From assembly GCA_025924295.1 (NCBI GenBank), contig JAICEG010000095.1, positions 1-13,684 on the forward strand: a DNA stretch of 13,684 bases. Direction: 5' to 3'. Position 1 is the first letter of the stretch. Each line of letters starts with the position of its first letter. The notes under the pieces are model-generated. The model was not told the origin of the DNA, did no database searches, and saw nothing but the letters and a program-made list of their open reading frames with translations. The position numbers and the translations under genes are program-made. This document shows, one piece after another, positions 7,507 through 13,684 of this stretch. Origin of the DNA: Vicinamibacteria bacterium. GTDB lineage: Bacteria; Acidobacteriota; Vicinamibacteria; Vicinamibacterales; UBA2999.

Positions 7507-10500
7507 TGCTGGATCTCTCCCCCCGGTGATGCGACCGCCGGTGTCATCGTGTTCCCGTCATCTTCTGCTGCCTGCCGCGTCGTCGACCGCGGGCGGCCGA
7601 GCGCCAGTCGGCGGCAGACGACGTAGAAGGCCGGGGTGAACAACAACCCGAAGAAGGTGACGCCAAGCATTCCTGCAAACACGGCGGTGCCAAGGGCCTG
7701 GCGCGCTTCCGCGCCGGCGCCCGAAGCAATCACCAGCGGCACGACACCCAGGATGAATGCGAACGAGGTCATGAGGATCGGGCGTAACCGCAGCCGCGCG
7801 GCGTGCGCCGCGGCCGCGAATCGATCCATGCCGAGTCGATCCTCGGCCTGCTTCGCGAACTCGACGATCAGGATCGCGTTCTTACAGGCGAGCCCTACCA
7901 GCACGACGAAACCGATTTGCGTGAGGATGTTGTTGTCCTGGCCGCGCAGGAGGACGCCAGTGATCGCGGCAAGCAGGCACATCGGCACGATCAGGACGAC
8001 CGCGAGCGGCAAGGTCACGCTTTCGTACTGTCCCGCGAGCACGAGGAAGACCACGACCACGGCAAACAGGAACACATAGGCCGCGGTATTGCCCGCCTGC
8101 TGCTGCTGGAATGCGAGCTCTGTCCACTCGTACGAGAATCCCTCGGGCAGGACGCGGCCGGCGAGTGATTCCATCGCGGTCATCCCCTGACCGAAGGACG
8201 TGCCAGGCGTGACATCGCCGAGCACTTCGACGGCCGGAAACAGGTTGTAGCGTGTGACTCGAGTCGGCCCGCTCACGTCTCGAAACGTCGCTACCGATCC
8301 GAGCGGGACCATCCCTCCGGCGTCGCTGCGTGTGCGCAACTCGGAGATGTTCCTTGCTGTCCGCCGGAACTGCGAGTCGGCTTGCGCGGTCACGCGATAG
8401 GTGCGCCCGAGATAGTTGAAGTCGTTCACGAACGACGAGCCGAGAAAGACCTCGAGGGCCTCGAACACCCGCGAAGGCGGCACGGCGAGCGCTTGTGCGC
8501 GGTCACGGTCGATATCGACGTAGAGTTGCGGGGTCGAGACCTCGAACTGCGAGAACACGCCAACCAACCCGGGCTGCTGCGCCGCCGCAGCCATAATCGC
8601 TCCTGAGGCGTCGCGCAGCGCGGTCAGCCCGACGGCCCCTTGATCCTGCACGATGAACTTGAAGCCACCAGTCGTGCTGACTCCGCGTACCGATGGAGGC
8701 CTGATCACGAAGATGCTGGCCTCGGCGATCGCCGCCATGCGCGCTCGAGCCGTTTGCAGCACGGCCGCTCCGTCCACGCCGAGCGCCGCGCGTTCCGCGA
8801 AGGGCGTTGTGGTGAAGAACACCGCCGCCGCGTTGCTGGCATTCGTGGAGGTCGCGGCGTCGAACCCCGCGAAGCTGGCGGTGTGCTCGACTCCAGGTAT
8901 GGCCCGCAAGTCCTTGATCACACGCTTGACCACGGCGTCGGTGCGGGCGAGCGACGAACCGGGAGGCAGTTGCACGATGGTGATGAAGTAACCGACGTCT
9001 TGTGCCGGGATGAAGCCACCGGGCGCGCGCCAGAACTGGACGCCCGTCAGCAGAATGAGGCCGCCGTACACCGCCAGCACCAGCCCCGATACGCGAACGA
9101 CGCGGGCAACCCCTTTGCCATACCACTCCGAAACGCGATCGAAGCCAACGTTGAATCTCGAGAAGAACGCCGCGAAGACGCGTCCAATCCGGGACGGCGG
9201 CGCCGTGGTGCGGGGCCGCAGCAACAGCGCCGCCAGCGCCGGCGATAACGTGAGCGACACCAGGCACGAGATGAGGGTGGCCGAGGCAATCGTCAGCGCA
9301 AACTGGCGGTAGAACTGTCCGGAGATGCCGGCAATGAACGCCGTCGGCACAAACACTGCCGACAGGACGAGCGCGATCGCCACCAGCGCGCCGCCTACTT
9401 CTTCCATGGTGCGGTGCGCGGCGTCCCGCGGCGCCATCCCTTCCTCGATATTGCGCTCCGCGTCTTCCACCACCACGATCGCATCGTCGACGACGATGCC
9501 GATGGCGAGTACCAGGCCGAACAGCGACAACGTATTCAGCGAAAAGCCAAACGCCTGAAGAACCGCAAACGTGCCGATGAGCGAGACGGGAATCGCCATC
9601 AACGGGATGAGCGATGCCCGCCATGATTGAAGGAAGAGGACCACGACCACGACGACGAGGATGGCCGCCTCGAAAATGGTGTTCTGAACTTCCCTGACCG
9701 ACTCCGCGATGAACTCCGAGGGGTTGTAGACGATGTCGTAGTCCAGTCCCGACGGGAACTGTGAGCGCAGGCTGGCCATCAGTTCCTGGACCCGTCGTGC
9801 CGTTTCGAGTGCGTTGGAACCCGGACGCTGGAATATCGGGATGGCGACTGCCGGCTTGTCGTCGAGGTACGCGTTGGTCGAGTAGTCCACGGCGCCCAAC
9901 TCGATGCGGCCGATGTCGCGGACGCGAACGAGTTTCCCCTCCGCGTTGGTCTTGAGCAGCACGTCGCCAAACTGGTCAGGATCCGTCAGACGTCCAAGCA
10001 GTTGCACGCCGATTTCGTAGTCGCCCTGCGCGCTCGTGGGCTGGCGATCGAGGACACCACCAGCGACCTGCACGTTCTGACTTCGAAGTGCCTGAACCAC
10101 CTCGCCCGCCGTCAACCCAAGCGACGAGATCCGATTCGGATCGAGCCAGATGCGCATCGAGTATTCGCGCGCTCCGAACAGCCGGAGGTCGCCCACCCCA
10201 TCGAGTCTGGCCATCCGGTCGCGGACGTTCAGCAGTGTGTAGTTGGAGAGATACAGCTGGTCGCGCGATCCATCCGGAGAGTAGATGTGCACGACCAGCA
10301 GGATGTCGGGCGTGTTCTTGTTGGTGACGACCCCGAGGCGGCGAACTTCTTCGGGCAGTCGCGGCAGTGCGATGTTCACGCGGTTCTGTACCAGGACTTG
10401 CGCCTGGTCGAGGTCGGTTCCGAGCGCGAACGTCACCGTGATCGTGGTGCGGCCGTCGGAGGTCGATTGAGAGGAGAGATACAGCATCCCCTCTACACCG

Positions 10501-10715
10501 TTGATCTCCTGCTCGAGCGGCGCTGCAACGGTTGCAGCGGCGGTCTCGGCATTGGCTCCGGGATAGGCGGTCGTGACCGAGATGCTCGGTGGAGCCACCT
10601 CCGGGTATTGGGAGATGGGCAGCGCGAAGTACGCGACGGCCCCGACCAGCATGATCATCACCGAGACCACGCACGCGAGGATCGGCCGGTCGATGAACAG
10701 TTTCGAGAACCCCAT
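7503..10715 (-). CDS. RND multidrug efflux permease (HAE1 family, AcrB/MexB-like)
   Basis: Inner-membrane proton-drug antiporter (1070 aa, usual for the family) that exports hydrophobic or amphiphilic compounds. The N-terminus (FIDRPILACVVSV) is the standard first helix; the PN1 porter domain follows (LPISQYPEVAPPSI at 32-45). Helix 4 has GIVVDDAIVVVED with D410-D411, matching the proton-relay Asp407/408 of AcrB. Helix 10 has VGLACKNAILIVEFA with K945, matching Lys940. The second porter and docking domains and the final helices (MTSFAFILGVVPL, FFGLLFTPAFYV) are all present, so the protein appears intact. ATG 10715 has AGGG 6 bp upstream, overlapping the stop codon of the fusion-protein gene (8-bp gap), which indicates coupling. 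Substrates cannot be read from the sequence; the neighbouring aromatic-ester hydrolase makes phenolic compounds one hypothesis. Confidence 0.96.
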   Translation of the reverse strand: MGFSKLFIDRPILACVVSVMIMLVGAVAYFALPISQYPEVAPPSISVTTAYPGANAETAAATVAAPLEQEINGVEGMLYLSSQSTSDGRTTITVTFALGTDLDQAQVLVQNRVNIALPRLPEEVRRLGVVTNKNTPDILLVVHIYSPDGSRDQLYLSNYTLLNVRDRMARLDGVGDLRLFGAREYSMRIWLDPNRISSLGLTAGEVVQALRSQNVQVAGGVLDRQPTSAQGDYEIGVQLLGRLTDPDQFGDVLLKTNAEGKLVRVRDIGRIELGAVDYSTNAYLDDKPAVAIPIFQRPGSNALETARRVQELMASLRSQFPSGLDYDIVYNPSEFIAESVREVQNTIFEAAILVVVVVVLFLQSWRASLIPLMAIPVSLIGTFAVLQAFGFSLNTLSLFGLVLAIGIVVDDAIVVVEDAERNIEEGMAPRDAAHRTMEEVGGALVAIALVLSAVFVPTAFIAGISGQFYRQFALTIASATLISCLVSLTLSPALAALLLRPRTTAPPSRIGRVFAAFFSRFNVGFDRVSEWYGKGVARVVRVSGLVLAVYGGLILLTGVQFWRAPGGFIPAQDVGYFITIVQLPPGSSLARTDAVVKRVIKDLRAIPGVEHTASFAGFDAATSTNASNAAAVFFTTTPFAERAALGVDGAAVLQTARARMAAIAEASIFVIRPPSVRGVSTTGGFKFIVQDQGAVGLTALRDASGAIMAAAAQQPGLVGVFSQFEVSTPQLYVDIDRDRAQALAVPPSRVFEALEVFLGSSFVNDFNYLGRTYRVTAQADSQFRRTARNISELRTRSDAGGMVPLGSVATFRDVSGPTRVTRYNLFPAVEVLGDVTPGTSFGQGMTAMESLAGRVLPEGFSYEWTELAFQQQQAGNTAAYVFLFAVVVVFLVLAGQYESVTLPLAVVLIVPMCLLAAITGVLLRGQDNNILTQIGFVVLVGLACKNAILIVEFAKQAEDRLGMDRFAAAAHAARLRLRPILMTSFAFILGVVPLVIASGAGAEARQALGTAVFAGMLGVTFFGLLFTPAFYVVCRRLALGRPRSTTRQAAEDDGNTMTPAVASPGGEIQQ

Positions 10716-10723
10716 GGCAGACC

Positions 10724-11881
10724 CTAGCTTCCGGCAGGCGGCTCGATCCCGCCGGCCGTGGGCGTGACCTTCGCTCCGGGCCGCACACGCTGCATGCCGT
10801 TGATCACGACGCGATCGCCGCGTTGAAGACCGGCGCGGACGATCCGCAGACCGCGCTCGAGGCCGCCGGGTTCGATGACGCGCTGCTCCGGCACGTCGTC
10901 GTTACCGACCGTCCACACGAATCGACGCGACTGGTCGCTCAGGATGGCGCTGTCGGGCACGAGCAGCGCATCGAATTCGCCGGACCCGAGCAGTTGCAGC
11001 CGGCCAAACTGCCCGGGAGTCAGGAACCCGTCCTTGTTGGGTACGAGCGCGCGTCCGCGGATCGTGCCGGTTGTCGGATCCAGGCGGTTGTCCACGAAGT
11101 CCATCGTGCCGACGTGCGTAAAAGAGGACTCATCGAGCAGCCGGATGCGAACCGGGTTGGCCGCATCGCGCGAGCTGCGCCGTTCCCCCTTGGCGTTCAA
11201 GCGGCTGTATCGCAGGTAGTCTGCTTCGCTCGCGTCGAACACGAACTGAATGGGATCGATCGCTACGATCGTGGTCAACAACGTCGATCCCGCCTGGCCG
11301 CCCGACACGAGGTTGCCGACGCTGACATAGTTTTCCGAGATACGGCCGCCCATCGGGGCTCGCACGCTGGTGAACTCCACGTTCAACCCGGCGGCGCGTT
11401 CGGCCGCTCTGGCGACGACCAGCGCTGCCTCAGCCTCTTTCTTGGCCTGCGTTCGCTGATCGAATTCTTCCTGGCTGATGCCCTTGATGGCGAAGATCTC
11501 TTCGCCGCGAATGAAGTCGGTCGTTGCGAGCTCGACTCGTGTTTCCGCTCGCGCCACGTCGGCGCGCGCGCCTTCGAGAATGGCTTCGTACGGCCGCGGA
11601 TCGATCACGAACAGCAGGTCACCGGTCCTGACGATCGCGCCGTCGCGGAAATGGACGGAACTTACGTACCCGTCTACCCGCGCCCGGACATCCACGCGAT
11701 CGGTGGGCTCGAAGCGGCCGGTGTACTCGTCCCACTCTGTCATGCGGACCACCATCGGCGTTGCCACGACGACAGCAGGCGGTGGGGGCGGTGCTGCGGT
11801 CTCTGCCGCCGACCGGCAACCTCCTATCGCGGTACATGCGAGTAGCAACAACAGCAGTGGCCGATTCTCGAGAACTGGCAT
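10724..11881 (-). CDS. RND efflux periplasmic membrane-fusion lipoprotein (AcrA/MexA-like)
   Basis: Periplasmic adaptor linking the permease to the outer-membrane channel (385 aa). A signal peptide ends in lipobox IGGC (Cys22), so it is likely anchored to the inner membrane. The lipoyl/biotinyl-like half motif VDGYVSSVHFRDGAIVRTGD (65-84) is followed by DPRPYEA. A helical hairpin spans about residues 92-150, the second lipoyl half (VRAPMGGRISENYVSVGNLV) follows, then the beta-barrel and membrane-proximal domains (LTPGQFGRLQL near 280). ATG 11881 is preferred because GGAG sits 7 bp upstream. A TTG two codons earlier lies directly against that site and cannot use it. First gene of the pump operon. 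No regulator gene is adjacent, so control is not evident; the nearest upstream sequence is the hydroxylase fragment. Confidence 0.94.
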   Translation of the reverse strand: MPVLENRPLLLLLLACTAIGGCRSAAETAAPPPPPAVVVATPMVVRMTEWDEYTGRFEPTDRVDVRARVDGYVSSVHFRDGAIVRTGDLLFVIDPRPYEAILEGARADVARAETRVELATTDFIRGEEIFAIKGISQEEFDQRTQAKKEAEAALVVARAAERAAGLNVEFTSVRAPMGGRISENYVSVGNLVSGGQAGSTLLTTIVAIDPIQFVFDASEADYLRYSRLNAKGERRSSRDAANPVRIRLLDESSFTHVGTMDFVDNRLDPTTGTIRGRALVPNKDGFLTPGQFGRLQLLGSGEFDALLVPDSAILSDQSRRFVWTVGNDDVPEQRVIEPGGLERGLRIVRAGLQRGDRVVINGMQRVRPGAKVTPTAGGIEPPAGS

Positions 11882-11949
11882 TGTCAAACTCCGGGGATCG
11901 TTGATGGCGCGTATCCTCCTACACTACTCTCGCGAAACGGCGGTTGAGA

Positions 11950-12266
11950 TCAGACATTTTCGTTGTCGCCCTTGATGCTCATGCTTGTCGTCACGGACGA
12001 GTTGGGTGCCGGCGACTTCTCGACGTGCTGTAGGCACAACGTTCGTGAATGCGCTGAAGGTCGCCGGCGTCGAGTGACAGCGCCAGCAAATCTGCAACGC
12101 GCAGGAACCGCTCGGGCAATCCCTCTTCGGTTGCCCCATCGTTACGAGCGCTGTGGGTCAGGCCGAAGTTGGCGTACCAGCAGTCGCCGGGCCGCATCGG
12201 CAGCATCTCGCCATCGACGACGAACCGCGTCCGCTCGTTCGTCGTGATCGGGATGTACAACTCACG
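11950..12266 (-). pseudogene. C-terminal fragment of an aspartyl/asparaginyl beta-hydroxylase-like gene
   Basis: The frame from 12266 down reads RELYIPITTNERTRFVVDGE, then MLPMRPGDCWYANF and THSARNDGATE (to about 12123). This matches the C-terminal cupin half of bacterial aspartyl/asparaginyl beta-hydroxylases (non-heme Fe, 2-oxoglutarate dependent). The N-terminal half is missing: upstream of 12266 this frame lies inside the B2 gene. The first iron-binding His of the family (usually R-x-H-x-P) is Tyr here (ELYIP). The second His (THS, codon 12155-12153) is present. The family's next segment, R-x-H-L-V-I-D with the 2-oxoglutarate Arg, is absent. The frame ends at TGA 11993-11991. In the last ~90 bases another frame has cleaner GC3 codons and ends at TGA 11952-11950, suggesting a frameshift near 12040. 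No good start exists, although a TTG follows the B2 stop by one base. Most likely a decayed or truncated gene. Confidence 0.55.
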
Positions 12267-12705
12267 CGTCGGTCGGTTTCTGTTCTCGAAGCACGGCGAT
12301 AGGCGTGAAGCCGGCGCGGTCCCGTCCGCCGCACACGATTCCGCCGCCAGCGACGAGCCAGGCGTGGGCATGGATCTGGCCGGCCCTCTTCGCCACTCCG
12401 AAGACGACGCTCGAGGGAAAACCGCGGCGCAGCAGCATGAACCGGCCCGCAAGTGCACGGCGCAGGCAACTGGAGTGCCACGGCAGTCGTGCCGCCGCAC
12501 GGTTCACCGCGGCGCCGACCGACGTAGCCAGGGGATGGGTGGTTCGACCGGGAGCCGGTTCGTCATCTGCAGGCCAGGCGCTGGAGGCAGCCAGTCTCAT
12601 GACGGTGCGGAACGGCAGGATTCGCAAGAGCAGGGTCACGCTTGCGAGCGCCGTCATCGCTTCGAGGACTCGCCAGCGATGACGCGTTGGCAGGAATCGA
12701 CTCAC
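12262..12705 (-). CDS. Lasso peptide biosynthesis B2-like protein (transglutaminase-fold)
   Basis: 147-aa protein resembling the B2 proteins of lasso-peptide clusters, cysteine-protease-like enzymes that remove the leader from the precursor peptide. The N-terminus (MSRFLPTRHRWRVLEA, hydrophobic LASVTLLLRILPF, RLA) and the core fit the family: WHSSCLRRALAGRFMLLRRG (75-95, Cys80), FGVAKRAGQIHAHAWL (102-117, His114) and GRDRAGFTPIAVL at the end. GTG 12705 is chosen because GAGGG lies about 5 bp before it and the protein then begins like typical B2 proteins. ATG 12720, five codons earlier, has no ribosome site. A catalytic Asp about 12 residues after the His is not visible (Gly there), which also occurs in some family members as I recall. 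No precursor, PqqD-like B1, cyclase or exporter is recognised nearby, so this B2 is an orphan in the window. It ends inside the frame of the hydroxylase fragment. Confidence 0.78.
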   Translation of the reverse strand: MSRFLPTRHRWRVLEAMTALASVTLLLRILPFRTVMRLAASSAWPADDEPAPGRTTHPLATSVGAAVNRAAARLPWHSSCLRRALAGRFMLLRRGFPSSVVFGVAKRAGQIHAHAWLVAGGGIVCGGRDRAGFTPIAVLREQKPTDA

Positions 12706-12909
12706 GGCACCCTCACCCATCGCAGCGACCGGCTACTCGCGTCGCACGGCTGGATCACCGGCGAGGCCGTCATGATGCCGACCGAACGATATCATGGCCT
12801 CGTGATCGCGCAGGAAGCGCAGGATGAACTCCTCGGACTGCGCTGCTGCTCGCGCTCGGCCTGGTCTTCACGCTCGAGAACGGCACGAAGGTCAAGGTGC
12901 GAGTGCAGA
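12706..12909. other. Gap between kinase and B2 genes; no confident gene
   Basis: About 200 bp. On the minus strand one frame is open from 12867 to TAG 12735-12733 and reads EEFILRFLRDHEAMISFG in its middle, but it has no start before ATG 12795, which would leave only 20 codons. A short GC3-rich stretch on the plus strand (LLLALGLVFTLENGTKVKV, about 12847-12903) also has no start. Neither looks like a lasso precursor or a PqqD-like protein. The stretch may hold debris of a lost gene. Confidence 0.3.
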
Positions 12910-13466
12910 TCAAACCTGCTCGGCGGCGTCTTGCCGCTGCGGCAGCCAGTTCCTCTCGAGCGACTGGATAACCTGCCCGACTGAGGCCTCCACCGGTTCG
13001 CGATCGCTGTGAACCGTCAAGTCAGGTGCCAACGGCGCCTCGTACGGATCTGAAACTCCAGTGAGTGATCGATCTCACCACGGAGGGCCCGTGCGTAGAG
13101 CCCCTTCGTATCGCGCCGAATCAATTCATCGAGCGAGCAATCGACGAAGATCTCGACGAACGGCGCTTCGTGCTGGCGACGGACCTCGTCGCGAATGGCT
13201 CGATACGGCGAAATCGCCGCGACGATGGCCACAATGCCATTGCGGGAGAGGAGCCGAGCGACGAAGCCGATTCGACGGACGTTGATGTCACGATCCTCTT
13301 TCGAGAAACCAAGATCGCTGCTCAGGCTGGCGCGAAATTCGTCGCCATCGAGCAACTCGACGCGTAGCCCGCGACCGACGAGCGTCTCCGCGACACGTCG
13401 TGCCAGCGTCGACTTGCCTGCGCCTGGCAGGCCGGTGAACCACAGCGTCAATCCGGAACGAGTCAT
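12910..13466 (-). pseudogene. cysC: Adenylylsulfate (APS) kinase gene with a single-base frameshift
   Basis: Encodes APS kinase, which phosphorylates adenylylsulfate to PAPS, the sulfate donor for sulfotransferases and for assimilation. Intact in frame from ATG 13466: Walker A GLPGAGKST (12-20), LLDGDEFR, FSKEDRDINVRRIGFVA, AAISPYRAIRDEVR (family Ser in ISPY) and RDTKGLYARALRGEIDH. After His134 the frame runs into an unrelated tail and stops at 13017. Moving one base restores the expected family ending: TGVSDPYEAPLAPDLTV and so on to TGA at 12912-12910. The family reads HFTG here; the DNA has CAC-TC-ACT where CAC-TTC-ACT is expected, so one T is missing near 13063-13064 (minus-strand sense). 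Restored length would be 185 aa, normal for CysC. Either a sequencing or assembly error or a recent true mutation; the rest shows no decay. Loss of the DPYE tail would probably impair the enzyme. GAGAGAAG precedes the start. Confidence 0.88.
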
Positions 13467-13490
13467 TGGACTTCTCTCGTGACCTCAGTG

Positions 13491-13526
13491 CCTCGCGCGC
13501 GATTCCGAAGTAAAACGCGCGCTAGG
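13491..13526. repeat. Long GC-rich hairpin in the kinase leader
   Basis: CCTCGCGCGCG (13491-13501) pairs with CGCGCGCTAGG (13516-13526): eleven positions with one C/T mismatch around a 14-nt loop. It would form at the very 5' end of the kinase transcript if the promoter at 13536-13564 is right, and ends 24 bp before the kinase start. It could affect transcript stability or act as a regulator site for either divergent gene. The left arm resembles the arm of the hairpin at 735-765. Confidence 0.45.
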
Positions 13527-13535
13527 CTGCGCCTG

Positions 13536-13564
13536 AATATAAGCCAAGAGCCTCGTCGCATCGA
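13536..13564 (-). promoter_or_regulatory. Possible sigma70 promoter for the kinase gene
   Basis: On the minus strand TATATT (13541-13536) matches five of six -10 bases. TCGATG (13564-13559) lies 17 bp upstream and matches three of six -35 bases. Transcription would begin near 13529, just before the hairpin. It rests on consensus matching only. Confidence 0.35.
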
Positions 13565-13660
13565 ACCTCGCGGATGAGAACGATTGCTGAAAAACCGCGG
13601 TCGGACGTCAAGGACGTTGGTATCATTTCGACCTGTATTCTCGTCGGTAAGAGGCAGGTC

Positions 13661-13684
13661 ATGAAGCGGGCATTCTGCATCCTC
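13661..13684 (+). CDS. Start of an unidentified gene, cut by the window end
   Basis: ATG 13661 is preceded by GAGG (13651-13654) with 6-bp spacing and opens the frame MKRAFCIL, which runs off the window. The basic start followed by hydrophobic residues could be the beginning of a signal peptide. It is divergent from the kinase gene, with about 190 bp between starts. Eight codons cannot identify it. Confidence 0.4.

Noticed and set aside
7503..11881. RND pump as a lasso-peptide exporter
   Set aside because: Lasso clusters use ABC exporters as far as I know. The pump has its own ribosome sites and standard HAE1 features, so proximity alone is not evidence.
11882..11990. Promoter or repressor operator ahead of the efflux operon
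   Set aside because: I found no -35/-10 pair or inverted repeat better than chance. A TTGACA at 11888-11883 touches the start codon and cannot act as its promoter.
12733..12795. Twenty-codon minus-strand frame (MISFGRHHDGLAGDPAVRRE) as a lasso precursor
   Set aside because: No leader with the usual Thr near the cleavage point, no acidic residue at core position 7-9 after a suitable Gly, and no ribosome site.
12169..12984. Plus-strand open frame of 271 codons across the B2 and kinase region
   Set aside because: It is antisense to the clear B2 and CysC homologies and shows no domain of its own.
1..13684. tRNA, rRNA, CRISPR array, insertion sequence or attachment site
   Set aside because: No repeated spacer pattern, transposase-like protein, terminal repeats or tRNA-like cloverleaf was seen on either strand.

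Overview
The window is GC-rich DNA (I estimate low-to-mid 60s % G+C by eye; not computed) from a Gram-negative bacterium. The evidence is a complete tripartite RND efflux operon with an outer-membrane channel, several lipobox signal peptides and a twin-arginine (Tat) signal. The taxon cannot be fixed from sequence alone. The gene mix (Tat flavoprotein paired with a beta-sandwich protein, tannase-family esterase, DUF4126, RND pump) would fit an acidobacterial or proteobacterial soil/environmental genome, but that is only a guess.

Layout, left to right. (1) 1-81: the tail of an unidentified plus-strand gene. (2) 127-687: a lipoprotein thermonuclease. (3) 854-3913: a two-gene plus-strand operon, made of a Tat-exported FAD-dependent oxidoreductase of the fumarate-reductase flavoprotein superfamily and, 27 bp downstream, an unrecognised 310-aa protein. 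The second protein has two internal repeats, each carrying a C-x3-C motif and an H-T-W-S-V motif, and a C-terminal carboxypeptidase-regulatory-like domain. (4) 3945-4403 (minus): a DUF4126 membrane protein. It is divergent from (5) 4506-6035 (plus), a secreted tannase/feruloyl-esterase-family hydrolase with an intact CS-D-HC catalytic motif and a good promoter (TTGACA-N17-TAGCGT). (6) 6040-11881 (minus): an RND multidrug efflux operon in the order membrane-fusion lipoprotein, inner-membrane permease, outer-membrane channel. The three genes are tightly coupled (8-bp gap, then a 4-bp ATGA overlap).

(7) 11950-13466 (minus) is the least ordinary stretch. A lasso-peptide-type B2 protein (transglutaminase-like leader peptidase fold) lies between an adenylylsulfate kinase gene with a clear single-base frameshift and a C-terminal fragment of an aspartyl/asparaginyl beta-hydroxylase. 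No precursor peptide, PqqD-like B1, asparagine-synthetase-like cyclase or ABC exporter is recognisable in the window. This looks like either an eroded RiPP (ribosomal peptide) locus or the edge of a non-canonical one. A probable promoter and a 5'-leader hairpin precede the kinase. (8) 13661 to the end: the first eight codons of a divergent plus-strand gene.

Working together: the efflux proteins form one envelope-spanning pump, and the flavoprotein and repeat protein probably act as a pair. The kinase, B2 and hydroxylase fragment read in one direction as if from a former operon that now ends just upstream of the pump genes.
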